Part shown: piece after piece, positions 1 to 5,634 of the stretch | How the letters are laid out: every line of letters begins with the position of its first letter | How positions within the stretch are numbered: position 1 is the stretch's first letter | Source: Oscillospiraceae bacterium | GTDB lineage: Bacteria; Bacillota; Clostridia; Oscillospirales; Acutalibacteraceae | NCBI GenBank assembly: GCA_902761265.1 | Contig: CACWJV010000042.1 | Coordinates: 1 to 11,778, forward strand | Reading direction: 5' to 3' | Length of the DNA stretch: 11,778 bases | Notes under the pieces: model-generated | What the model was told of the DNA's origin: nothing | Database searches by the model: none | Seen by the model: only the letters and a program-made list of their open reading frames with translations | Translations under genes and position numbers: made by a program

Positions 1-4
1 ATTC

Positions 5-55
5 CGTACAGGTATTGTTAATCGAGACACACTTTTACCAAGTGTATCCTGTACG
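5..55. repeat. Nested inverted repeat at left edge
   Basis: CGTACAGG (5-12) pairs with CCTGTACG (48-55), and inside it ACACTT (29-34) pairs with AAGTGT (40-45). On the + strand the structure is followed by A residues. Read on the minus strand the T-run comes before the stem, so it is not a canonical intrinsic terminator in either direction. It may be the end of an element or a structured RNA that continues left of the window. Confidence 0.45.
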
Positions 56-138
56 AAAAAATATTCAGTTTGTGTGACGAAATAACCTTACCACATTTCC
101 CCGAAAAAAGCAAGCGTTTGCGGAAAGAAAACCCTCAT

Positions 139-285
139 CGCGTAGGGGTCGCCCCATGTGGCGACCCGTGGAACCTTGCCGTTGATGATCGAAATCATGC
201 TTGTCGCAACATCTAATACACCACACCGCCAACGATCTGTAAACGCACCGTTTTCCGGGTCGCCACGCGGGGCGACCCCTACGCG
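139..285. repeat. MITE-like 147-bp element with 29-nt inverted arms
   Basis: Positions 139-167 and 257-285 are inverted copies of each other, matching at 27 of 29 positions. The two differences are adjacent, at the centre of each arm. Each arm is itself a hairpin with GGTCGCC and GGCGACC halves. The roughly 90 bp between the arms has no gene. This fits a small non-autonomous mobile element or a REP-like palindromic repeat. No clear target-site duplication could be assigned. Confidence 0.6.
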
Positions 286-316
286 GATAGATTGTTATGC
301 TTTCAAACCCAGCGCC

Positions 317-349
317 CGTAGCGTCGATCACCGATCGACTGGGCGCGGA
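317..349 (+). repeat. TGTAGCG hairpin repeat, copy A
   Basis: A TAGCG block (sequence CGTAGCG, 317-323) is followed by the stem TCGAT/ATCGA (324-328 and 334-338) and then by CTGGGCGCGGA. Copy B at 497-530 has the same order of parts and the same CGACTGGGCGCGGA tail (336-349 here, 517-530 there), but a different stem sequence that still pairs. Confidence 0.55.
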
Positions 350-461
350 CAGTTCGGGTGTGCTGTGCCGGGAGGTTTGTTTTCACATGCACGTTTTCAA
401 CCTCATCAGTCACGCGCATTTCGTGTTGTCGCTTTACCGGAAATCGTGTTGGCGCGTGCCA

Positions 462-484
462 GCTTCCCCTTTCAAAGGGGAAGC
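462..484. repeat. Perfect palindromic hairpin
   Basis: GCTTCCCCTTT (462-472), a single C, and AAAGGGGAAGC (474-484) form a perfect 11-bp inverted repeat. There is no T-tract and no gene ends nearby, so it looks like a dispersed intergenic palindrome rather than a terminator. Confidence 0.6.
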
Positions 485-496
485 CAAGAGTTGTGC

Positions 497-530
497 TGTA
501 GCGGTCGGCGCTCCGCCGACTGGGCGCGGA
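497..530 (+). repeat. TGTAGCG hairpin repeat, copy B
   Basis: TGTAGCG (497-503) is followed by the perfect stem GTCGGCG (504-510)/CGCCGAC (514-520) with loop CTC, and then TGGGCGCGGA. Its TGTAGCG also pairs with CGCTACA (563-569) of copy C, so 497-569 can form one larger cruciform. Confidence 0.6.
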
Positions 531-547
531 TGCGTTCGGCACAAAAG

Positions 548-569
548 CCGATCACTAATCGGCGCTACA
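548..569 (-). repeat. TGTAGCG hairpin repeat, copy C
   Basis: Read on the minus strand this is TGTAGCG (569-563) followed by the stem CCGAT/ATCGG (562-558 and 552-548) with a 5-nt loop. It has the same prefix-plus-hairpin design as copies B and D, with a different stem. Confidence 0.55.
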
Positions 570-598
570 ATGCTATAGACCATTGATTGACGACTGAG

Positions 599-620
599 CC
601 GCCGACACGGCGGCGCTACA
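599..620 (-). repeat. TGTAGCG hairpin repeat, copy D
   Basis: On the minus strand, TGTAGCG (620-614) is followed by the stem CCGCCG/CGGCGG (613-608 and 604-599) with loop TGT. It is the fourth member of the family within 305 bp. Confidence 0.55.
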
Positions 621-746
621 TTGTTTTCCTTCGCGGCAGACCGTTTTCCTCTGCCACAACGGTTGTCCGCGTCCCTTGGCCCTCGGCCCTTTGCCCTTAC
701 CCCTGACCAACCGCACATTCCGACCCTTTTCCCCTTTCGCTTGTCC

Positions 747-752
747 TATAAT
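747..752 (+). promoter_or_regulatory. Candidate -10 box for spoIIE
   Basis: A perfect TATAAT lies 31 bp before the spoIIE start codon. No good -35 box is found at 16-18 bp upstream, where the sequence is C/T-rich. In Bacillus subtilis spoIIE uses an activator-dependent promoter (sigma-A with Spo0A). The missing -35 would fit that, but I see no clear Spo0A box, so the regulation is inferred. Confidence 0.45.
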
Positions 753-783
753 GGAACGCATCTGAGCGGAAAGGGCTGATCGC

Positions 784-3090
784 ATGCCAACGGCAACCAA
801 AGAACACCAATCAACCGACACCATCCGGGAACTGAAAAAAGAGCCGCGCGCGCTGCTGCGGCTGGCGGGCTGGGCGCTCGCCGCGTTTTTGTTTGGCGGT
901 CTGCGCGCCGTGGAGGGCTTTTCGCCGTTTGTGGCGGCGCTGATGGCCGCGTGTCCGTTTGAAACGCTGACCGGCGTGTTTTGCGGCGGCGTGCTCGGGT
1001 TGTTTTCTGCCCTTTCGTGGCAGCAGGCGCTTTCTCACACGGCGGCGCTGCTTTTGATCGGCCTCTTTCGGCTCGTGATCGAAAAGCGGTTTTTGTCGCT
1101 GCGGCGCAGCCTGCTGCTCCCGGCGGTGGCGGCCTGCGGGGTTACGGCGTGCGGTCTCGGCTACAGCGCGTTCACCGGCGTGTCCGCTGTGGGGCTGGGG
1201 CTGGTTTTGGCGGAGTGCGCGGCGGCGTGTCTCGGTTGTGCGCTGTTTCTGCGTGCGTTGCGGCTGCCTGTGCGGTCGGTCGGGCTGCCCGATCTTTCGG
1301 CGGCGGACAAGGCGGTGCTCGGCCTTTGCGGCTGTCTGCTGCTGCTTTGCGCGGCGTCCTATTCCGCGTTCGGTCTTTCCCCGGCGCGCGTAGCGGCCTG
1401 TCTTGCGGTGCTGTTTGCGGCGTTCGTCGGCGGCGTGTCCGGCGGCGCGGTAGCCGGTGTTTGCACCGGGCTGGCGCTCGGTCTTTTGCCGGGGACGCGG
1501 TTTTTGTTCGCCGTCTACGCCGTAGCCGGGCTCGTGAGCGGCGTATTCTCGTCGCTCGGGCCGTTGGTGTCGGCGCTCTTTTTTGCCGGCGCCGCGACGC
1601 TCACGGCGTTTTTGCAGGGCTTTCGTGCGCCGGTTTTGTGGTGTCTGCTGGAAATCGCCATCGCCTGCGCCGTCTTTGTGCTGATCCCGTCCAAGCGCAA
1701 AGAGCAGTTGCGCGAAGAACTCAAAAAAAGCGGGCTGCTCCCGGAGCCGCAGCTCCACTACTACGTCAGCGCCAATTTGCAGCGCGCCGCTGTACAGGTG
1801 GGCGAGATCTCCGGTGTGATCGAACAGGTCAGCGGCAGGCTCGACCGTGTGGTAAACCCGGAGCTGCAACTGGTCTTTGCGTCGCTGCAACAGACCGTTT
1901 GCCCCGGCTGCAGGTTTCAGACCGCGTGCTGGCACGACCGCTACAGCGAAACCGCCGCCGACATGCTCGCCCTCGCCGGCATGCAGGAGGACGCCCCGCA
2001 AACGACCGCGCTCGAACGCCGCTGTCCGCGTGCGCCGGCGCTCAAGGAAAAAATTGCCCAAAGCTATACCGATTTTATGTCCGGTCTTGCGGCCAAGGAA
2101 AAAATCCGCGAGCTGCGCGGCGTGGTCAGCGACCAGTTTTCCGCCATCGCGGATTTGCTGGGGGAGATTGCCGACCTTGTCCACGGCAGCCGCGTGGCCG
2201 ACACCGCACGGTCGCGGTCGCTGCGCGAAGCGCTGGCCGACGGGGGACAGTTTGTGGATGCGCTGCATCTGTTTACCGACAGCGCCGGGCGCGTCAGTGT
2301 GGAGATCACGATGCTCGAGGACGCGTTCTCGCTGGATTTCCACCGCATCCGCAAAACATTGCAAACGCTCACAGGGCGGCGGTTTGAGCCGGAGGAGATC
2401 GCCCTCATGGATCTGCGCACGACAATTACGTTTTGGGAAAAGGCAAAGTATCGGGTGCTGTTCGGCCGCGCGCAGATTGCGGCAGCCGATGGCGGCGTCT
2501 GCGGCGACTGTGTGCAAGCCCTGACCGATCCCGGCGGCCGGCGGATTGCGCTGCTCAGCGACGGCATGGGCACCGGAGCCAGAGCAGCGGTGGATTCCGT
2601 GCTTGCAAGCACGCTGCTGGAAAAGCTGCTGGAAAGCGGCTTCACATTTCCCGGTGCGCTGCGGCTGGTCAACTGCGCGCTGCTGGTGAAATCGAGCGAC
2701 GAATCCATCGCCACGGCGGACGGACTGTGCGTCAACGTCTACACGGGACAGGCCGATTTTTACAAAGCCGGCGCGGCGGTATCGTTTTGGCGCCGCGGCG
2801 AGCGGGTCACCGTCATTGAGGAGCCGTCGCTGCCCATCGGGATTTTGCGCACCGTGGGGTTTGCGCACCGAAAAGAGACGCTGCAGCCGGGCGATATTGT
2901 GCTGCTGGTGTCCGACGGCGTCACCACGCCCGACTGCGGGTGGCTGAGCGACGAGCTGCTCGCGTGGAGCACCAACAATATGGACGATCTTGCCTCGCAC
3001 ATCGCGTCGCTTGCGAAGCTGCGGGCGGACGACGAAACGCGCGATGATATCACAGTCGTGGCGGCGAAGGTGTTGGAGAACAGGGAGTGA
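784..3090 (+). CDS. spoIIE: Stage II sporulation protein E (SpoIIE), PP2C-type phosphatase
   Basis: This membrane serine phosphatase dephosphorylates the anti-anti-sigma factor SpoIIAA at the asymmetric septum and so releases sigma-F in the forespore. The 768-residue protein is slightly shorter than the Bacillus protein (about 827). Residues about 25-300 are a run of hydrophobic segments, matching the multi-pass N-terminal region. A basic linker follows, then a central region with a cysteine group (C373, C376, C382, then W383). The C-terminal PP2C domain shows the metal-binding motif SDGMGTG (D593), SDGVT (D711) and the DDITVV end (D754, D755). The ATG at 784 has only a weak AGGG upstream. 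The gene is alone on the + strand between a repeat-rich leader and a hairpin terminator. The family assignment is secure. Confidence 0.96.
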   Translation: MPTATKEHQSTDTIRELKKEPRALLRLAGWALAAFLFGGLRAVEGFSPFVAALMAACPFETLTGVFCGGVLGLFSALSWQQALSHTAALLLIGLFRLVIEKRFLSLRRSLLLPAVAACGVTACGLGYSAFTGVSAVGLGLVLAECAAACLGCALFLRALRLPVRSVGLPDLSAADKAVLGLCGCLLLLCAASYSAFGLSPARVAACLAVLFAAFVGGVSGGAVAGVCTGLALGLLPGTRFLFAVYAVAGLVSGVFSSLGPLVSALFFAGAATLTAFLQGFRAPVLWCLLEIAIACAVFVLIPSKRKEQLREELKKSGLLPEPQLHYYVSANLQRAAVQVGEISGVIEQVSGRLDRVVNPELQLVFASLQQTVCPGCRFQTACWHDRYSETAADMLALAGMQEDAPQTTALERRCPRAPALKEKIAQSYTDFMSGLAAKEKIRELRGVVSDQFSAIADLLGEIADLVHGSRVADTARSRSLREALADGGQFVDALHLFTDSAGRVSVEITMLEDAFSLDFHRIRKTLQTLTGRRFEPEEIALMDLRTTITFWEKAKYRVLFGRAQIAAADGGVCGDCVQALTDPGGRRIALLSDGMGTGARAAVDSVLASTLLEKLLESGFTFPGALRLVNCALLVKSSDESIATADGLCVNVYTGQADFYKAGAAVSFWRRGERVTVIEEPSLPIGILRTVGFAHRKETLQPGDIVLLVSDGVTTPDCGWLSDELLAWSTNNMDDLASHIASLAKLRADDETRDDITVVAAKVLENRE

Positions 3091-3136
3091 GTGGGCCGAG
3101 GAAATTGATCAAAAACTACTTGACAGACAATTGAAA

Positions 3137-3183
3137 ATGAAAACAGACTGCAGGTTCGTTGCAGAACCACAGTCTGTTTTCAT
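3137..3183. terminator. Long hairpin after spoIIE, probable terminator
   Basis: A perfect 14-bp outer stem (3137-3150 with 3170-3183) encloses a 5-bp inner stem GGTTC/GAACC (3153-3157, 3164-3168) with loop GTTGCA. The A and T runs lie inside the stem, so the structure is nearly symmetric and could stop transcription from either side. It starts 46 bp after the spoIIE stop and lies just before the small-peptide locus. Confidence 0.75.
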
Positions 3184-3222
3184 GTATCGTGCAGCGGAAA
3201 AGCGCCGATGATTGTTGATAGC

Positions 3223-3251
3223 TTGACAATTCTCTTGCTCTCTGTTAGAAT
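3223..3251 (+). promoter_or_regulatory. Strong sigma-A promoter for the small-peptide mRNA
   Basis: TTGACA (3223-3228), a 17-bp spacer and TAGAAT (3246-3251) give 11 of 12 consensus matches. The predicted RNA start is near 3258. That would place the small hairpin GGAAC/GTTCC (3259-3263, 3268-3272) at the very 5' end, a common RNA-stabilising feature. The first downstream gene is the 22-residue peptide at 3374. Confidence 0.85.
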
Positions 3252-3258
3252 AGCCATT

Positions 3259-3366
3259 GGAACATCTGTTCCCCTGAGAGCTATCTACATAGAAAACGGT
3301 AGGCGGTTAGTCCCTCTTTCATTTTACAAGAGGGTTCTCGCCCTCTTGAGTCTGCTTGGGAGGGTG
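3259..3366 (+). promoter_or_regulatory. Structured leader of the small-peptide mRNA
   Basis: The roughly 115-nt leader is long for a 22-codon gene and carries several pairing options. There is a 5'-end hairpin (3259-3272). Two segments, GAGAGCTATC (3276-3285) and CGGTTAGTCCC (3304-3314), are complementary to 3504-3513 and 3486-3496 downstream of the gene. A hairpin CCCTCTT/AAGAGGG (3312-3318, 3328-3334) follows. A second CCCTCTT (3341-3347) can pair either with that AAGAGGG or, through CCCTC, with GAGGG (3360-3364) of the Shine-Dalgarno site. The complementarities are visible in the sequence; translational control is inferred. Confidence 0.6.
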
Positions 3367-3373
3367 ATGCAAT

Positions 3374-3442
3374 ATGGATTACACAACATTGCTTTTGTTT
3401 TCAATGCTTGTTTTGTTCATTGTCATTGCAATAAAAAATTAA
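3374..3442 (+). CDS. 22-residue hydrophobic peptide, putative type I toxin
   Basis: This gene encodes a very short peptide that begins MDYTTLLLFS and ends IVIAIKN. It is one continuous hydrophobic segment (about residues 5-20) with a small charged/polar tail, so it could span the membrane once. The ATG at 3374 is preceded at good spacing by GGGAGGGTG (3358-3366). The stop codon lies inside the left arm of the hairpin at 3437-3475. A strong promoter, a long structured leader and a convergent antisense promoter surround it, as in type I toxin-antitoxin loci (Fst, TxpA, BsrG, hok). The peptide resembles small holin-like or membrane toxins in general character only; I do not recognise a named family. 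It could instead be a regulatory or signalling peptide. Toxicity is inferred, not seen. Confidence 0.75.
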   Translation: MDYTTLLLFSMLVLFIVIAIKN

Positions 3443-3517
3443 CCGCCCCATCTTGACCCTTTGGAGCGGTTAATTATGTTCCACTGGGGCTAACCGTCTA
3501 TCGGATAGCTCTCTTGT
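3432..3517 (-). ncRNA. Antisense RNA, putative antitoxin RNA
   Basis: A transcript of about 85 nt is predicted from the perfect promoter at 3524-3552. It should start near 3517 and end after the hairpin 3475-3437, where the minus strand continues with six T residues (3438-3433). It is fully complementary to the 3' part of the peptide mRNA, covering the last codons and the 3' untranslated region. Its 5' end carries GAGAGCTATC and CGGTTAGCCCC, nearly the same words as the leader of the peptide mRNA. It therefore resembles the leader arm that would pair with the mRNA 3' region. No open frame of note is present. The antitoxin role is inferred from layout. Confidence 0.75.
3437..3475 (-). terminator. 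Intrinsic terminator of the antisense RNA
   Basis: A 14-bp inverted repeat (3437-3450 with 3462-3475) has one imperfect position, which is a G-U wobble on the minus strand and a C-A mismatch on the + strand. On the minus strand it is followed by TTTTTT, giving a proper intrinsic terminator. On the + strand it is followed by AATTATG with no T-tract, so the peptide mRNA may read through it. It contains the peptide's stop codon. Confidence 0.8.
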
Positions 3518-3523
3518 ACCTAT

Positions 3524-3552
3524 ATTATAGTTGTTTTCCTGCCGCTTGTCAA
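3524..3552 (-). promoter_or_regulatory. Perfect-consensus promoter of the antisense RNA
   Basis: On the minus strand TTGACA (3552-3547), a 17-bp spacer and TATAAT (3529-3524) match the sigma-A consensus at all 12 positions. It is slightly better than the facing promoter of the peptide mRNA, as expected if the antisense RNA must be in excess. Its -35 box lies inside the + strand terminator at 3542-3567. Confidence 0.9.
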
Positions 3553-3567
3553 GCGGTTTTTGTTTTT
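3542..3567 (+). terminator. Intrinsic terminator of the peptide mRNA
   Basis: CCGCTT (3542-3547), loop GTC and AAGCGG (3551-3556) are followed by TTTTTGTTTTT. This is a compact + strand terminator, and the only upstream + strand gene close enough is the 22-residue peptide. It predicts a full-length mRNA of about 310 nt that includes the complementary 3' arm at 3486-3513. Confidence 0.8.
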
Positions 3568-3569
3568 AC

Positions 3570-4055
3570 TTATATCTCTATGTAACGATAAAATCCGGCA
3601 TTGTGCTTCAACTCCATGGAGTCATTGCGTATCAGTTCGGCATATCGGTTGATCGTTTTTTCCGGCAGCGTTTGCATCCAGTCTTTTTCTTTGATAGCTT
3701 CTATAATTTCTTTTATTTCCCCTGTTCTGCCAAGCGCAATGATTTCGGCATTAGGGAACCTTGCGTGAAATGCCGTCGGTGTAAAATGGCACCCCTCCAC
3801 GATCTGCGTCTGATTGTGATAATCAGCAAAGAAATGGTGGATATAATTCGCCGTCAAATCAAGGAATGTATCACCATTAACGGTTGGCCGAATCGAGATC
3901 TCATCTGTATAAAGTTTGAAATCGTCAAACGCAGACCTCACGGCCTTTGAAAATGCATCCAAACTGAAAACAGACACATTTTGTTCCTTTGCCATCTGAT
4001 TCGCCAATGTCGTTTTGCCGCAGCGCGGCGCGCCTGTAATATAAATCAGCCTCAT
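3570..4055 (-). CDS. Small P-loop NTPase, kinase-like
   Basis: The 161-residue protein opens with a beta strand and the Walker A motif GAPRCGKT (residues 8-15), as in adenylate-kinase-like and nucleoside/sugar-kinase-like P-loop proteins. SLDAF (31-35) could supply an acidic residue for the active site, and QIVEGCHFTP (84-93) resembles the second core strand of such kinases. The substrate cannot be named. I chose the ATG at 4055 because the Walker strand starts at once; a TTG at 4085 would add ten residues and touch the stop of the upstream transporter gene. The gap to that gene is 26 bp, so they are probably co-transcribed. The gene is visibly AT-richer than its neighbours, suggesting later acquisition. 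No minus-strand terminator separates it from the antisense RNA promoter. Confidence 0.75.
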   Translation of the reverse strand: MRLIYITGAPRCGKTTLANQMAKEQNVSVFSLDAFSKAVRSAFDDFKLYTDEISIRPTVNGDTFLDLTANYIHHFFADYHNQTQIVEGCHFTPTAFHARFPNAEIIALGRTGEIKEIIEAIKEKDWMQTLPEKTINRYAELIRNDSMELKHNAGFYRYIEI

Positions 4056-4081
4056 ACGATTCTCTTTAAAGCAGCTAATTT

Positions 4082-5602
4082 TCAACCTTCAATTGCCACC
4101 GGCTCCGCCTGCGCGGCTGCGGCTTCCCGCTTTTCCTTGAGCTGACGCTCCACCTCCGCCATATGCGTGCGATCGTCGCGCAGGAACAAAATCACAATCA
4201 GATACAGCGCCGAGCCGATCGCCGGGCCGAGCATAAACTGGTGCCAGCGGTATCTGACAAAGCGTGTCGATGCACTGTGGGCGCGGATGGCGGCGGTGCC
4301 CTCGAGCATATTGCCCACGGCGTCGGTGATCTTTTCGTTAAACCCGAGCCAGCGCAGCAGGTAGCCTTGGATAAATTTGCTCACGGCGCCGGTCAGCTTG
4401 GACACGAAATTTTGCATCGAAAACGAAATGCCCTCGGTGCGTTCGCCGGTTTTCAGCTCCACCTCGTCGATGGAGTCCGCAATCAGTGCGCGGTGGGCGA
4501 TGTCCTTCATGCTGGTCGGGATGCCGATGACCGCCACCAGCGCCATAATGACGCAAAGGATCCAGGGGTTCAGGAAACGGTTGTTGGCGCCGAGGAAGAA
4601 ACAGACGGTGCGGATGGAAATCGCGAGCACCTCCGCGACGACCAGGATCCGCTTCATCCCGCCGATCTTTTCGGCAAAGCGCGTGGCAAAGAACATGGAC
4701 AGCGCCCCGGGAATGCCGGGCAAAAAGGTATAGATGAGCTGCAGCGTGGCGTGGCTGACGTCGTGGCCGAAGAAGGAAACGGTCATCCCTTCGGTTTCAA
4801 AGAAGTATTCCCACGGCAGCGTCAGCGAGAAGCACGCGACAAACCGCGCGAGACAGATGATAATCAGCGTGCGGTTGTAGCGCAGCGTTTTGAGGTTTTT
4901 CCAAACGCTGTTTTTTTCCTCTTTGTGTTCATACAGCACCTTTTCCTTCATCCGGTAGGCGAGCATGGAGACGAGCATGCCGCCGAAGCCGAACGCGACT
5001 GCGCCGATGAAATAGGCCGTTTTTTCACTCGCGATGCCGCTGTTGACAATCCCCTGCCGCACCTGCGGAAACAGCGACGCCACCGTGGAGCCTGCACCGG
5101 CGCCGATCGAGACCCATTGCGACACGCGGCCGCGCTCCTCGGAGTTCGGGCTCGACAGCGGAATCATGCCCCACAGCGCCACATCCTGATAGGAATAGAT
5201 GATATCATAAATCAGATAGGCGGCGATGATGAAGATGATCGTCTGCGTTTGGGAAAAGCCGAAGTCAAAAAACATGATTGCCGTGATCAGACCGATGATC
5301 GGCGGCAGATACAGCAAAAACGGGCGCAGCTTGCGGCCGGGCTTAAACTTGCGCGCGTCTACAAGCGTGCCGATGATCGGGTCGTTGACCGCGTCCCAAA
5401 GGGTGGAAAAACCGGTGATCCAGCCGGTGGAGCGCGAGTCGATCTTTAAAACGGTGTTGAGGAATACGAACAGGCGGTTTGACACAAAGCCGTAGTTCGC
5501 GTTCTGGCCGGCAAGACCGACGGCATAGGACAGCAGCCGGTTGTTGGCGACTTTGGTATCGCTTTCTTCGCGGGAAAAGAAAAACTTGATCGGATTCTTC
5601 AC
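4082..5602 (-). CDS. GPH-family (melibiose carrier-like) sugar/cation symporter, MFS
   Basis: This 506-residue inner-membrane transporter probably moves a glycoside or sugar with Na+ or H+. About twelve hydrophobic segments fill the protein, with a charged central loop near residues 210-230. The segment WDAVNDPIIG (69-78) carries the D-x3-D pattern (D70, D74) found in helix II of the melibiose carrier family, where the aspartates help bind the cation. The C-terminus is a charged, Ala-rich tail. The start is GTG at 5602, behind a GGAG site at the right distance; an ATG four bases upstream is out of frame. A promoter (5635-5663) lies directly upstream and the kinase-like gene follows 26 bp after the stop. 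No sugar-cleaving enzyme is in view, so the substrate is unknown. Confidence 0.88.
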   Translation of the reverse strand: MKNPIKFFFSREESDTKVANNRLLSYAVGLAGQNANYGFVSNRLFVFLNTVLKIDSRSTGWITGFSTLWDAVNDPIIGTLVDARKFKPGRKLRPFLLYLPPIIGLITAIMFFDFGFSQTQTIIFIIAAYLIYDIIYSYQDVALWGMIPLSSPNSEERGRVSQWVSIGAGAGSTVASLFPQVRQGIVNSGIASEKTAYFIGAVAFGFGGMLVSMLAYRMKEKVLYEHKEEKNSVWKNLKTLRYNRTLIIICLARFVACFSLTLPWEYFFETEGMTVSFFGHDVSHATLQLIYTFLPGIPGALSMFFATRFAEKIGGMKRILVVAEVLAISIRTVCFFLGANNRFLNPWILCVIMALVAVIGIPTSMKDIAHRALIADSIDEVELKTGERTEGISFSMQNFVSKLTGAVSKFIQGYLLRWLGFNEKITDAVGNMLEGTAAIRAHSASTRFVRYRWHQFMLGPAIGSALYLIVILFLRDDRTHMAEVERQLKEKREAAAAQAEPVAIEG

Positions 5603-5634
5603 ACATATCTCCTTCTCTCTCCGGTGTTAGTTTC

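Larger units (their letters stand above)
1..783. other. Repeat-rich intergenic region upstream of spoIIE
   Basis: No open frame here has a convincing start, ribosome-binding site or recognisable protein. The short frames run through palindromes and lack family features. The region is built from inverted repeats and small hairpins (listed separately), with a C/T-rich stretch at about 660-740 that leads into the spoIIE promoter. The 11-mer CCCTCGGCCCT at 680-690 recurs at 5990-6000 in the other repeat-rich gap. A coding end left of the window cannot be excluded, but none is visible. Confidence 0.7.

Noticed and set aside
158..586. Short + and - frames in the repeat-rich leader
   Set aside because: They cross several palindromes, lack ribosome-binding sites and have no recognisable product.
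811..3000. A 729-codon open frame on the minus strand opposite spoIIE, and long + frames inside it
   Set aside because: The frame is the complement of GC-rich spoIIE codons. Its product is an Arg/Gln-rich low-complexity protein with no motif, while the + strand protein is a clear SpoIIE.
3120..3148. TTGACA at 3120-3125 as a promoter
   Set aside because: No -10 box lies at 16-18 bp; the sequence there is ACAGAC in the stem of the spoIIE hairpin.
3208..3456. An 82-codon + frame across the small-peptide locus
   Set aside because: It begins before the -35 box of the peptide promoter, so most of it would not be transcribed. Its internal ATG (3367) overlaps the Shine-Dalgarno site, while the hydrophobic frame at 3374 has proper spacing and composition.
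3276..3513. Direct repeats as in the Fst/par system of pAD1
   Set aside because: At first the repeated words looked like DRa/DRb, but they are inverted in the DNA. The two RNAs share the sequence and are not complementary through it, which fits mRNA fold-back better.
4163..5449. A 428-codon + strand frame opposite the transporter gene
   Set aside because: The product is rich in Arg, Asp, Gln and His with no domain; the minus-strand GPH transporter explains the region.
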